A stretch of DNA of 64,000 nucleotides from Juglans regia (taxonomy: Eukaryota > Streptophyta > Magnoliopsida > Fagales > Juglandaceae): contig NC_049903.1 of the NCBI RefSeq assembly GCF_001411555.2, positions 26,610,270 to 26,674,269 on the forward strand, read 5' to 3'. Below, piece after piece: positions 1-13,800 of this stretch. The first letter of the stretch is position 1. Each line of letters opens with the position of its first letter. The translations under genes were made by a program, and so were the position numbers. The notes under the pieces are model-generated. The model saw only the letters and a program-made list of their open reading frames with translations, was not told the origin of the DNA and did not search any database.

Positions 1-1436
1 AGAAGATCTTGCTGCATCAGAAGCTCTTAATAATGAACAACAAAATATTTATGATTTGGTATTGAAAAATGTTTTTTCAAATGAAATTGCTACATTCTTT
101 ATTGATGTCCCTGATGGCACATGAAAGACATTTCTATACAAAGCACTTCTTGCCATAGTAAGATCGAAAAAATTAATAACACTTGCAACTGTTTCATCTG
201 ATGTTGCTGCATCTATTCTACCTGGAGGTCGAACAACAGACTCATGTTTTAAAATTCCATTGGATATTGACAAAAATAACACATGTTGTGTCAGTCAACA
301 AAGTGCTCTTGCAAAACTATTTCATTAAAAAAAATAATTATATAGGATGAAGCTCCTATGTCAAGAAAACAATCCATTGAGACATTAGATAAAATGGTTC
401 GAGACATTAATGATTCAAAATTAACATTTGGTGGAAAAGTGTTGGTTTTTGTGGAGATTTTCGTCAAATTTTACTCACGATTCGTAAAGGGACAAGACAA
501 GAGCAGATTGATACCAATTTGATTTTTTTTTTATTTGTGACCTACATTGATCAAGGTTTATCTGACCAAAAATATGCGAGTAAGATTAGATCCAACCTTT
601 TCAAAACATCTGTTAGAGTTGGACAATAAAATGCCACTAATAATAATTGATAAAACTGTAAAAATCCCGGATGGCATGATTATTCCATGTGAAGATAACT
701 GTACTTCTTTGGATCATTTAATAAGTACTGTTTTCATGATATCCAGAATTATTCAATACATATTTTAACTACGATGAATTGGGCCATATTAACACCAAAT
801 GACAATTATGTTGATGAAATAAATCCATTACTAATTCAAAGATTTCGTGGTGAAGTTAGGCGATATTATAACTTTAATGAACCAATAGATGCATCTGAAC
901 AAGAAATTATAAAAGATTTTTTTTAAATACTTTGATCCCAAATAGACTTTCTCCTCATGAATTATTGCTAAAAAAAAAACTGTTAAATTATGCTGCTTAG
1001 AAATATTAATCCTTTATAAGGGTTATGCAACATAACACGTTTAATTTGTAAGAGTTTTGAATGAAATCTCATTGATGCAGAAATAGCAATTGACCACTAT
1101 AGTGGAAAAAAGAGTTTTTATTCCAATGATCATATTCTTACTAAATATTGATGAAAATAGTGGCTTCCCATTTAAACAAAACTCAATTTCCTATCAAAAT
1201 GAGCTTTATAATGAGTATAAATAAGTCACAAGGACAAATATTGAATTTTGTTGGGATATATTTGTCTCAACCTGTTTTTTCACATGGTTAATTATATGTC
1301 TGTTTACCAAGAGCCAAGACTGCATCTATAGTAAGGATTTTGATAAGGCTACCGTTGACTGAACGATCTCAAAAGAATTGTACAAAAAATATTGTTTATA
1401 TAGAATTATTAAGATTGACATGTTCGTAGTTGTGTT
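1..1436 (+). pseudogene. Helitron PIF1-type helicase remnant
   Basis: Three-frame reading recovers successive pieces of a PIF1-like helicase, the replicative half of plant Helitron transposases. Near 20-180 the segment NEQQNIYDLVLKN precedes a Walker A region read as DVPDGT-stop-KTFLYKALL, where the expected Gly before Lys is a TGA stop. Later pieces are KNMRVRLDP (about 568-594), NWAILTPNDNYVDEIN (about 779-826) and the C-terminal helicase motif SFIMSINKSQGQ followed by FSHGQLYVCLPRAKT (about 1200-1320). Several frameshifts and stops separate them, so the gene is dead. The start lies outside the window. Its neighbour at 2.0-4.1 kb is RPA-like, the usual partner in plant Helitrons. Helitron ends were not located. 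Confidence 0.8.
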
Positions 1437-1439
1437 GTA

Positions 1440-2029
1440 CAGGTAACTACATTCAATTATATAGCTTGACTTCAATTAATTACACAAAATTGCATATTTA
1501 ATTTAATTATTTTTTCTATGTGTTTAGTATTTTATAACTTAATTTATTCAATTCATTAATTACTTTAGAAATTTTTCTTTTACTATTGGGTTTACTATGA
1601 TTATACATTTACATGGTTGCAGATAAGTCACTCAAACGAACAGGACAATGCTCACCAGTGTACCAAACTCTATCATTGATTGATTCAAATATATAGTATT
1701 TATTTCTATCTATTATTTTTATTTTTATTTTTTATGTTCTACAACCTAACAAGAAAATTTTTTATTTTTACATCCTCCTCTTGTAACCATTTTCTAGTCA
1801 TGATTTGTTGTGTTTTAACGTTGCATTTGTTTTCTTTTTCTTTTTTTTCATATTATACAAACATCAATGATGTTGTGTTTGTTTAGTTTTCTTTATAGCA
1901 CACATTTTAAAAAATATTTATTTTTTAAGACCTAAGAATAACTTCAAATCAAAAAAATTTATTATACTAAATTATTCATTACAATCTTTTATAATAAATT
2001 ATTTGTTACAATATTTTATGTTAAATGGA
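1440..2029. other. AT-rich spacer between Helitron gene remnants
   Basis: No coding similarity recognised. The stretch is strongly AT-rich with homopolymer runs, as expected for decayed intergenic Helitron sequence. Confidence 0.5.
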
Positions 2030-4050
2030 GAAATCGACTACAAGCTATAATGTTTGGTAAAGATCTTGACTCACGAGATATCACTTTGTACATTTTTCAA
2101 TCATATTATATCAACAATGCATTTGTGAAGCCATTAAATCTAAAGTACAGAATGAAACACATAAATACCAATGCATTTTAAATTCTAGAAAAATAATTGA
2201 TAAAGTTCGAGATCATGAAGAACAATTGGAGCCACCAGAGCAGTTCATTCTGTTCAATGAATTAGATGCTTACAAAGATTTAATTGCAGAAATAGGTAAT
2301 TTACTTTTTATTTTTGAATGTTTTTCTATAAATACATTAATAATTTGAATATTATCTATCAGATATTTTAGCTGTTGCAATTCATATCAAGCCATGTAGA
2401 AAGATAATTTTAACGTAAGGACCAACAACTATTCATGAAATATATGTTATTAATCAAAGGTAAATAAACCTCATGTTCCAATTAGACTTCGCTCTTAATT
2501 TGTTCCATGTTCTATTAATTCTTTTCTTTTTTTTAATTTTGTATTTTAAATCCCATATGTTTAATAATATGAGGTCGATTTGTGCAAGATGAATGCCAAA
2601 AAATCTCCGAAATAATTGGAGTTAAGCTAGTTATTCTTGGAACAAGGATAAAAGTTGGTTCTTACAATGATATTAAAATAATTAATAGTCTTATATTTTG
2701 TTCATATCAAGTATACTTGCATTAATCATGATTTCTATTTCCAATGAAAGATTATCTCTTTCATCACGTCCATCAAGTATATTCACAATCAATCCTCATA
2801 TTCTTGAGGCAACTTCATTGCAATAGTGATAACGCTCACAAATTAGTGATTATTTATTAATGCATTTATATTATTTACTTAAAATTAGCCACATAAATAT
2901 TAACTGCATCTCCATATTTTTCTTTCTTATATTTCATTTTTTTATGAATTTTAAGGGCGGTCATTAATGATTCATTACTTGAAAATATTATTGCAAAATG
3001 CTTGAAATAACTACCTACATCTCTATCTTCTGTTGGTATTCGAGAAATCATCAAGAATTCTGATGTTGCTGAGTTGATGAAAAGTTTGCAACTCATAGCG
3101 GTAAAATCCTATTCTTAATTACAAATTTAAATATTTATACAATCACTTAATCTAAAAAATTGTTTCTAATATAATGTAGAAAGTAAAATTTTGGATAAAG
3201 ACGAAGATAATTATCATTAATTTCCCACAGCTATTTTTCTACATGTCATGTATTGGTTGTAACAAAGGAACTGGGTATGAACACAATGAAAGTTTCATTT
3301 GTTACCATTGCAAACACCAATGTATTTCCCAACCATGGTATGTATCTTTCAAACTTTTGTTTTCATAATTTATGTGACATATTTAATGTATAGTTTTTAT
3401 TGATTATAACTTAAAATTATATTTTTATCACATTTATAGCTACCGAGCGTATGTTGAACTTGACGATGGTACAGTAAAATTAGTTGTTGTTATATTTGGT
3501 GAAATTGCAGAAGAAGTATTGGGTTGTTTAGTAGTTGAGTTTATGAATAATATTGACGAGGTATGCTTTCTTGTTTTTTGTTACTTTATTGTCTGGAATA
3601 AAAAAAAAGTCTAGTTGGTGATTTTGAGATATTTACTATATTGTCTATAACTACATTGACATTTATATTAGAAATAAAACTATTAAAACTAAATTATAAT
3701 AAAAATCATTTTATTTGATTTTTACATATTTATGTCTTGTACCGGTTTTATTTTTATTTATACCATGCATAAAAATTTAATTAAAAACATTGAGTTCTAA
3801 GACTTGTATTAATTTACAACACTGGAATTTTCAATATATAAGTTCCTTAAGCTTTTATGAATCATGCAAACCTATCAATTTTCTTTTTTCCCATAAACAT
3901 TTGTCATATATAGAAAATGTTGTAGAACAAGTTTTACAAAATGAATTGATGATTCAACTGTTTGCATATCCTGACAAATTCAACCAACAAGAGCACAAGA
4001 ATCTCAATGTTATGTCTATTGATCTTGTACAAAATGACAAAAATGGTTGA
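2030..4050 (+). pseudogene. Helitron-associated replication protein A (RPA1-like) remnant
   Basis: Pieces of an RPA70-like single-strand DNA-binding protein with DUF223-type OB folds, interrupted by stops and intron-like AT-rich gaps. Recognisable parts are EQFILFNELDAYKDLIAEI (about 2240-2297), DILAVAIHIKPCRK (about 2362-2403), a stop, then GPTTIHEIYVINQ, and CQKISEIIGVKLVILGTRIKVGSYNDIK split by frame (about 2596-2680). The DBD-C zinc ribbon is clear at about 3240-3335: CIGCNKGTGYEHNESFICYHC, with two CxxC pairs. Further OB-fold sequence (YVELDDGTVKLVVVIFGE) follows after an intron-like gap ending near 3439. A last segment reaches a stop near 4048. RPA genes of this type travel with plant Helitrons, and the helicase piece just upstream fits that origin. 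Inferred to be non-functional. Confidence 0.75.
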
Positions 4051-4320
4051 ATCATAGTACAAACATCAAAGGAAACACATTTTGAACTAATAATTTTTTT
4101 AGACTTATATTAAACTTGTTCAAAACAAGTTTGATAAATCTGTCAAATGTAATCTCATTCAATAAGGATTGCATTTTTTTTTTTCATTCTGAAAATACAT
4201 TGTTTGAATAGAATACTGAGTTTAAAAGAAAATAAATAAAACTGAAATTTTTTGGAAAATGAGTGCTGAGTGGTATTGCCACGTCATTTGGTTGTTACGT
4301 TGTTCCTTTAATTTGAAACC

Positions 4321-4718
4321 TTAATAAATAGGGCGTCCTAAAGACTTCTTGCTCCTTCAATTTAGCCACTCATTCCTCCCTGCCATTTCTTCATCTCAAA
4401 GTCTGGACCTTCCAAGCCCCCCAAGACTTCTCACAACACCATTGACCAGAACTTCAACCTCCCTCATTGTTCATCAACAAGTTTCTTAACATTCAATCTG
4501 CATTCCAATCTCCCATTACTCTATTGTTTGGTTTTGTTCCAAAATTAAAGTTAAATTCGTTCTAGAATTAATACAATTCAAGTTTACATATAGCAAGGAT
4601 GCTATGGTTAACCATTATTTGACAAGCCTCAATTTGGATTTTTGCAATTCAAGAAATCTATTTACAATTGTTATTTGGGCGGTGTTCTTTGAATTTGTGA
4701 TTTGGAGACGTTCCAACA
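4321..4718 (+). promoter_or_regulatory. Candidate core promoter and 5' leader of the ABCG gene
   Basis: A TATA-like AATAAATA lies at about 4323-4330. A pyrimidine-rich, relatively GC-rich stretch follows (about 4345-4520) and then an AT-rich leader up to the main ATG at 4719. The transcription start cannot be fixed by eye. The leader contains two upstream ATGs: 4599, a seven-codon uORF ending at 4622, and 4604, a 75-codon uORF ending at 4831 that overlaps the main start in another frame. Confidence 0.45.
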
Positions 4719-4831
4719 ATGGCATTGAGGGAATCCAGGATTCATGTCTGTTGGATTCCTCATGTTTTGACGTTGTACATCATTGTTGGCTTAAGTTTGT
4801 TGCCATGCATTCAATGTGTGGATGGAAATGA
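4604..4831 (+). other. Overlapping upstream ORF in the ABCG leader
   Basis: The ATG at 4604 opens a 75-residue frame that reads through the main ABCG start (4719, offset by one frame) and ends at 4831. The encoded peptide resembles nothing I know. It matters because ribosomes using it would bypass the ABCG start, so translation of the transporter would depend on leaky scanning, reinitiation or a transcription start downstream of 4604. Confidence 0.4.
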
Positions 4832-7800
4832 CTACAGTCAGACTGGTAATCCGGCTGTGCTTCCAATTGTGACACAACTCATCTACGGTCGGCTTTCGAA
4901 TCTCACCAAAATTTTAAGCCAAGACATCAAAGAGAATTTGGGATTCTGCATAAAGGATGTGTGAGTGATTTGATGAAGTTTTTACAGCAATTTGGTGCTT
5001 TTATTGTACATGTTTCGTTCTGATTTTCTTCTTTCAGGGATGTCGATTGGCATGGTGCATTCAATTTTGCTGGAAAGTTAGATTTCTTGACAAATTGTAT
5101 CAAGAAGACCAAGGGTACGAGTCTTTGGCCTTTTTCAAAATGAATTTACTTTATTTGATGAATGGCAAATGAGGCTTTTGAACTTTTTTTTAGGACTTAT
5201 ATTCACAGCATCAATATTCCGGTAAAATATTTAGTTTAAGAGAAAATTACTATCCATGAGTACAGTAACCTTTTCCTATGATACATCTATCTCGCTTCCC
5301 TCCCATGCATCTGATTGTTATCAATTGATGTTGTACGTTTTAAGTAGTTTCAAAAGTCAACCACAGAGATAAGAAGTTATTGAAAATGTGACAAATCAGT
5401 TAGTATGATTGGGAATTATAAAATTCAAGATGAAGAATAATATTCATGGTGGTTTGAACCCCTATTATGGCTTTTTCTTTTGCTTGCCAACCTCATCAAG
5501 GTTCGAGTCTCGTTTGTTTTTATAAAATTTTTCAATTCATTTAATCTCATTTCATTTTATCTAATCATTATAATTTTTTTAAATTTTTACATAAAATAAA
5601 ATAAACTATTTAATTTTTTCAAATTTTAAAATAAAAATAATATTTGAAAAAATATATTTTAACAACTTACACCTTTACCTACTTTGGAATGGAATGTTGG
5701 ATGTGATCAACAGGAGACCTCACACAGAGACTATGTACAGCAGCAGAATTAAGATTCTACTTCAAAAGTTTGTTTGAAAGAGGGGCAGCCGAGGACAATT
5801 ACTTAAAACCTAACAAGAACTGCAATTTGAGTTCGTGGGTTTCTGGATGTGAGCCAGGTTGGGGTTGTAGTGTTGACCAAGACCAGAATCATGTTGACCT
5901 CAAGAATTCAAAAGCCATGCCTTCAAGAACTCACGACTGTCAACCTTGTTGCGAGGGTTTCTTCTGTCCCCAGGGTATTACTTGCATGATACGTAAGTAT
6001 GTGAAAACCATGAAACATGTTGTTGTCACTGTTGAGATTGAGCTGTAACTAACACCATTTTTTTTTTCTCTGATTTCTTCTGCATGAAGCTTGCCCATTA
6101 GGTTCTTATTGTCCACTTGCAAAACTAAATAAAACGACCGGAATCTGCGACCCGTAAGTTTCATGTCCCATCTTTGACATTCTTAGGGCCGTTTGTTTTT
6201 AGAGATGAGATGAGATGAGATGAGTTGAGATTAAAGTTAAAAAGTTGAATAAAATATTGTTAAAATATATTTTTTAATATTATTATTGTTTTGGAATTTG
6301 AAAAAGTTGAATTGTTTATTTTATTTTGTGTGGGAATTTGAGAAAGTTGTAATGATGAGGTGAGATGAGATGAGATGAGATGTTTTTGGAAAACAAACAA
6401 GGCCTTAATTACTACTTATCCCAAAATCTTTAAGTTAACGTGAGAATAAAAATTTAGTTTCAGAGGAGATAAATATAATTATTTGAATTAAATTCTGTCA
6501 TTCTCGCTCATACCGTTTGGAATTAGAAAGTATTTCATCTTATCTCATCTTATCATTATAATTTTTTTAAATTTCTTAACAAAATATAATAAATAATTTA
6601 ATTTTTTTAAATTCTAAAATAATAATAATATTAAAAAATAATATTCTTTTCAACTTTCATATTTTATTTAAAACTATTTCATATTTAAATTCAAATCAGT
6701 CCGAGTGAAATGGTTCTGGTACCATATCACCACTGATCTAAAAAAACTTAAGCTAATGGGAGGAAAATTAACAATTTAAATTATATTCTAACACACTGAT
6801 ATTCACTGGTAGAAACAATCTGCAGATACAGCTATCAAATACCTCCTGGAACTTCCAATCATACTTGTGGAGGTGCTGATATCTGGGCCGACGTTGAGAG
6901 GAGCAATGAAATTTTCTGTTCACCAGGGTCATATTGTCCAACTACCATACGCGAAGTTCCTTGCAGGAGTGGGTAGTGATTATCCCAGAACTTACAGCTC
7001 TTTCCTCATTCTTAACATGACACGAGATCTGAATCATTATAATCAACTTTTAAGTTAATTTTAATTTTTCTAATTTGGTGCATGAATTTATCATATAGTG
7101 CAACTGTTTGGTTCTCAGAATCTATCTGTACTAAAATGTTTTTCTCTTGCAATTTCAGACATTACTGCAGGATGGGCTCCACTTCTGAAAAATGTAAAGT
7201 TTTTTTTTTTTTAATCTTATTAGCTTCTTCCATGTAACATGGCACTGATCTTAATTCTTCACTTGTATAAAAAAGTTCACTTATTGTTATATTTATAATC
7301 TGTTCACAAACGAATTTTCCTCTGCAAGCTGCTTTTTTCCCACCATATCTATCCCATTTGCTGTTAAGATAATTTGTTAGAAATGAAGACTCTTGTGCGA
7401 AATCCTTGTCAGTGCTCATTAGAGTATAGAATTCATTCATAATCCAGCCTAGTTGTGATTTTCATACCTGTCCGAAAATATTATGTCAAACAATTAATAA
7501 GGTTTCAGGATGTCAAATCTCTTAGGGAGGTGATCATATCAGTACCAATGCACCTGATCTCATCAAAACTATGCGGTTAAGTGTTTTAGGGCCAGCGTAG
7601 TACTAGAATGAGTGACCTCCTAGAAAGTACTTGTATTACACCCCTCCTTAAAAGATCTCTTAGGGAGGTGAAAACCCTTAAGAATCATTATAAACAGCAG
7701 TAACAACTTTCCCTCTATGTAATGTGTGATCTTATTCACTACCCTGTTGTGCTAAATCAAAGGCATTACAATCTCCTCTTAAATTTCACATTCTCATTAG

Positions 7801-10800
7801 GTTGAAAGTAGGTTCAAGTCTCACACTTCTAGTTGGGATTGACTATGATCTCATTTGTAACGGCCCAAGAAAAACCTAAGCCATATATGGGCTTATATAT
7901 AATCTAAAAGGAGTAGTCAACGTTACAATTTGAACCACTTGGAATCATTATAAACTGTAAGAACTTCTCCCTCCTATGTAATATAGGATTAGAATCCCCA
8001 CCCTCTCATTCTAAATCTGGGGTACGTATTATATATAATGAAAACTTCAGTTAGATGCCATATCTTTTGTCTCAAATGTAAACCTATTTGTTGATTATTC
8101 CTCCTAGCTATGTTGCCTCTTTAAATTGACATGTAGTGCACTACAGCAAATTTTCTCAGTATCTTTGGTTTTTGTGATTTTGATTCTTATTAACCTTTTG
8201 CAGTGTGCTTCAAGTTGACGACCTGTAATCCAAACACAGCAAACCAAAATATTCATGCCTACGGTGTCATGCTTCTTGTAAGTAAATGTGTATCTATTCT
8301 TGTAAGATCTGTTTACTAGGATTCTATCTAACATGAGTCCTGTCTCTTGAATTTGATATTGTTTACTTGCCTATACAGGTTGCATTATGTACTCTGCTGC
8401 TCTTTATATACAACTGTTCTGATCAAGTTCTCTCCACTCGAGAAAGAAGACAGGCTAAATCTAGGGAAGCTGCAGCCAGACACGCACGAGAAACTGCACA
8501 GGCACGAGAAAGATGGAAATCTGCAAAAGATATTGCCAAGAAGAGTGCAGGGGGTTTGCAAGAACATTTATCCCGTACTTTTTCTCGTAAAAAATCTGTA
8601 AGGCAGCCAGAACAGATGATGGTTCTTGGTCAAGCTAAACCTGGAAAAGATGATGCTCGATTACCACCTTTGCCTCTAGGTTCTTCAAGTACATCTGTAC
8701 AATCATCTGGCACTTCCAAAGGAAAGAAAAAGGAACCAAGTAACCTCACAAAAATGTTGCATTCTCTTGAGGAAAATCCAGATAGTAATGAGGGTTTTCA
8801 TCTGGAGATTGGAGACAAAAATATAAAAAAGAATATGCCAAAAGGTAAACAATTGAGTACTCACAGCCAAATTTTTAAGTATGCATATGGTCAATTAGAG
8901 AAGGAGAAAGCTATGCAACAGGAGAACAAGAACTTGACATTCTCAGGAGTAATCTCGATGGCTGCTGGTGGTGAAATCAGAACTAGGCCTATGATTGAGG
9001 TGGCGTTCAAAGATCTAACTCTTACTTTAAAAGGGAAAAAGAAACATTTGCTTAGGTGTGTCACAGGGAAATTCATGCCCGGTCGAGTTTCGGCTGTCAT
9101 GGGTCCATCAGGAGCTGGAAAGACGACATTTCTTTCTGCTTTGGCTGGAAAGGTGACTGGATGCAACATGTCAGGTTTAATTCTTATAAATGGAAAAGTT
9201 GAATCCATGCAATCATATAAGAAAATTATTGGTTTTGTGCCACAAGATGATATTGTGCATGGGAACTTGACAGTGGAGGAGAATCTGCGATTCAGTGCAA
9301 GGTGCAGGTACATATATTTGCCATGCTTTTTAACTTCACCATCCTTTCCATTCTTGAATTTCATAGGTGGAATCCATTATTAGTTCATCACTCAATATCA
9401 CCTATGTCAAAGATTTCTATATCAGGATATACTTCTTATCAGGAAAAGGCGTGCAAAAGATTCTGGGAAAGATATATTGAAATAGAATAAGCTCAAGGAC
9501 TAAGCACCTGATCAAATGCCTTATGTGATCGTCAAAATTGATCACATGCCCCTTGAATCAGTCAAATATACATCTCCCTAAAAGGATTTACTGAGTTCTA
9601 AAAATGATCTAACAAGTACATCTTTCTCCATGTTTGTGGTTTTAACAAGGGATTTTGCTACCCCTACCCCGCAGGAAATATGATTTTCTATGATACTGAT
9701 ATTAACTCCAATAAATAGATGCATGTCAAAGATAACTTCTGTATCCTAGGATAAATCAGGGTGACAAACTCCAGAACTTAGAATCAAGCTCACTTGGGGA
9801 AGTGCCCGGCAAGTTCTAATATGCCTCTATATTTTCAACACAGAGCCATATACCTACATGGCGATCCTAGAAATTTTATTTCAAATGATTCACCTTACAA
9901 GTTCACATTGTTGATAACATGATATGTCATGTAAACCAAATAATATGTTCCCCTTATGGTAGTTTAAAGTTACAAGACACCTTACAAGCTCACATTGTTG
10001 TTAACATGATATGTCATGTAAACCAAAAAATATGTTTCCCTTATGGTAGTTTAAAGTTACATATCTTGTTTGTTGCCGTTGCTGCTGCTACTGCTTAACA
10101 TTACAATTTGACTTCCTGATTAAATGGATCATTACCTACTGTTTAGTTAGTTCCATTCACATTTTTATTTCATTTCTATCGCTGCATTACTTGATGCTGC
10201 AGACTATCAGCTGACATGCCCAAACCTGATAAGGTTCTGGTTATTGAAAGAGTCATCGAGTGTTTAGGACTTCAAGCAGTGAGAGATTCCCTAGTTGGAA
10301 CAGTGGAGAAGCGAGGGATCTCTGGAGGCCAGCGGAAACGTGTAAATGTTGGCCTAGAGATGGTCATGGAACCTTCATTGTTGATCTTGGATGAGCCCAC
10401 AACTGGTCTAGATAGTTCATCTTCCCTGTTACTTCTTAGAGCACTTCGCCGTGAAGCTCTTGAAGGGGTAAACATCTGCATGGTAGTTCACCAACCCAGG
10501 TAAGCTCCATCTCTCTCTCTCTCTGTGTATATGCCTTCCTAGTCGAAATGAAATTCCCAACAAAAAATAATTCTCTTTGTAAAAGTGGGACCCTCTATTT
10601 ACCTTTTGTTTTTGTCCCCTTTTTATTTGTAAATTGCTAGGTGCATCACTTCGTACAAGCTTTTAAGCCAAAAAAGTGTCTAGATACTTATATTTACTAT
10701 AGAAATGAAATTTTAAACAAAAGTATTCTGTTTTCTGTAGAATTCATTTTTCTATGCAACAAGTTCCTTATTTTTTACGTTCATTGCATGATTGAGGACT

Positions 10801-13800
10801 CCTGCATGAGCATTCTTCAGAAACATTAGCATGAGAGTTTCTTGGGCAGAAAGAGAAGGAAGAACAAGTGATAAAGAGAGAGGTGGGGGGAGAAGCTTTT
10901 AGCGGCATGAATGAACACAATTTTGTGAACAGTTTATTCAATAGGCCAATTGCATTAGGTTTATGGAAACATAAGGAGAACTTGAAATCAAATTCTGAGA
11001 GATTTTGTCGAATCAAGATGTAAAAATCAAGTCCATCACTGTTGAGCCTCATCAATTTGTATATAACCGAGTCTCCATCAAACGTGTACAAATTGCATCA
11101 TTATTTTGGGTTTGCAGTGAGTGTTACAAGACATAAATGAAATGTAATGTTTCATAAGAGATCAAAGGTAAAACAATATATAAGGGTTGGAAACAAAAAT
11201 TATCTGACTATTTCAAGTAGTTGTATGTTTTCAAAAACACCTTGTTATCTTGCTCAGTAGCCTAACAAATACCACTAATTGGAAATTTGGAAATCCCAGT
11301 AAGGGGGGGATCACTTATAGGCATTGTTTTGATATCTTCCTTTTAAAGATTTACGAGAACCACATAAATATTGTGGTTGATTCATTTCTTTTTTATTTTT
11401 TATTTTTTTCTGTCCTCCCAAACAGCTACGCTTTGTTCAAGATGTTTGATGATTTGATACTTTTAGCCAAAGGCGGTCTTACTGCATATCATGGATCTGC
11501 AAAGAAAGTTGAAGAATACTTTGCTGGCCTTGGCATCAACGTACCAGAGCGTGTTAATCCTCCAGACCACTTCATCGACATTTTGGAAGGTATAGTGAAA
11601 CCAAGCTCAGGTGTGACTCGTGAACAGCTTCCAGTTAGATGGATGCTTAAAAATGGATACAGAGTACCCGCAGATATGCTGCAATATGCTGATGGACTTG
11701 CTGCAATGTCCTCAACTAAAGACTTAAATCCTGGTGATGATGAAGCTAGTACTACTGAACAACAATCTTTCGCTGGAGATCTGTGGGAGGATATGAAGTT
11801 TAATGTTGAGACAAAACGAGATCGTATACAACATAATTTTTTGAAGTCTAAAGACTTATCCAACCGGAGAACTCCTGGAGTAGCCAGACAGTACAGATAC
11901 TTCCTAGGGAGGTATAATATTCCACCATTCTTTTGTGTTAGCTAAATGAGCAAACCAACTTCCATACTTTGTCATTGGGAAAATTTTAGCTTACAAGGGA
12001 CAGTATTGAGAAACAATCTCACATTACCTGTAGATAAGGTCTTGGACATGTTTATAAGGAATGGGTAATCCTCTCTTGTAGAATCGGTTTTATGAGATGA
12101 GTTAGGCCCATGAATTTCTTCATATTATCAGAGCCAGCAACAGGACGAATGGGGGCCCACACTACTTATTCCCTGACAAGGACCAGAAAAAAATACTGGC
12201 CTGCACGTGAGGGAGAGGGTGTTGAGGAATAATCTCACATTGCCTGTGGACAAGGTCTTAGGCATGTTTATAAGGAATGAACAATCATTTCTTGTAGAAC
12301 CAGTTTTATGAGATGAATTAGGCCCATGAAGCTTTTCAGGAGACTCTCTTCAGTTTCATGAATTGTGTATTGTAGAATATTATATATAGTGTCAAGGTAT
12401 TTGCTCCTTTTGAGATTTATATTTGCAACTGATTTGTTTGTTAAAGCTGTATGTTTGAAGATTTTTTATCCTTCGTTGACTTCTCTATCAAGAATCTAAT
12501 TTGGTTCTCTAATTTCTTAGTATATGATCAAATCTTTCAGGGTTAGTAAGCAGCGGCTACGTGAAGCTAGGGTTCAAGCAATTGATTATATGATTTTACT
12601 ACTTGCTGGAGCCTGCTTGGGAACTCTTGCTAAAGTGAGCGATGCAACATTTGGGTCCCTTGGCTATACTTATACCGTCATTGCTGTTTGTAAGTTTTAA
12701 AATACAAACTAGTTATCTATTTCATGTGTTTTTTTTAAGCCAACGAGATTAAACTGTCTTACTCCCAAACCCCCTTAGTTATCCTCTCCATTAGGTTGTA
12801 CTTACTGATGTTTTTGTACATCTCATCTCTTATGGTGTGTTTTGAATTGTATTTTTTTTATTTTTTATTATTGTAGCGCTACTATGCAAGATTTCAGCTT
12901 TGAGAACATTCTCGCTGGACAAATTACAGTATTGGAGAGAGAGTGCATCAGGGATCAGCAGTCTGGCCCATTTTCTCTCCAAAGATGCAGTTGAACTTTT
13001 CAATACATTCATCAAGCCTTTGCTTTATCTATCAATGTTCTACTTCTTCAACAATCCAAGATCATCTTTTACAGACAATTACGTTATTTTGGTTTGCCTT
13101 GTTTACTGTGTGACTGGCATCGCTTACATACTTTCCATCTACCTTGAACCTAGTCCTGCCCAACTGGTATATACATCAATCAACTCAATGCTGCATATGA
13201 ACATGTATCCCTTTTCACTTCAATTGTACTTTTAAGGCTAATATCCCTTTTCTTTTCCTCTTGCAGTGGTCTGCGATTCTTCCTGTTGTTTTAACTCTTA
13301 TAGCAGTTCAAGAAAATGACAATCGATTTCTCAAGTACCTAGGAAAGTTGTGCTACACAAAGTGGGCCTTAGAAGCTTTTGTCATTTCAAATGCCAAAAG
13401 GTTTGTTCTTAGAATTTGACTCCAATCTAGATATGGTGCAAACCAATTCCTTTACACCCTCTAATAAAAAGCTAACACATCAACTTATTATTGAAAGTCA
13501 TATAAAAAAACACAACACCAAAAACAAATTAACAAATCAAAATTAAAATAAAACAACAAAAAACAGGGTGGACAGCCACCCACAAGGGGAGGCCCAACCA
13601 TCCCATTTGTGGTGTGACCAGCCATCCCCTACAGCCAACCTAGGGCTGGGGTGGCAAGATACATTCTGGCTGGGGAACTCTTGTTCTTATATCTCTACCA
13701 TCTCTCTTTCTCCCTTAAGTAAGGCATGCTTATTCAGAAATGCACACAGCATCCTGGTGCATGCATGGACGTATACTTGGAAACATGGACATTATTGATG

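Noticed and set aside
5480..5520. tRNA gene or SINE suggested by GGTTCGAGTCT
   Set aside because: Only the B-box-like motif is present. I found no matching A box, acceptor stem or cloverleaf.
8891..9364. 157-codon minus-strand frame opposite ABCG exon 8
   Set aside because: It is the antisense shadow of the nucleotide-binding domain exon; the plus strand carries Walker A and fits the spliced gene.
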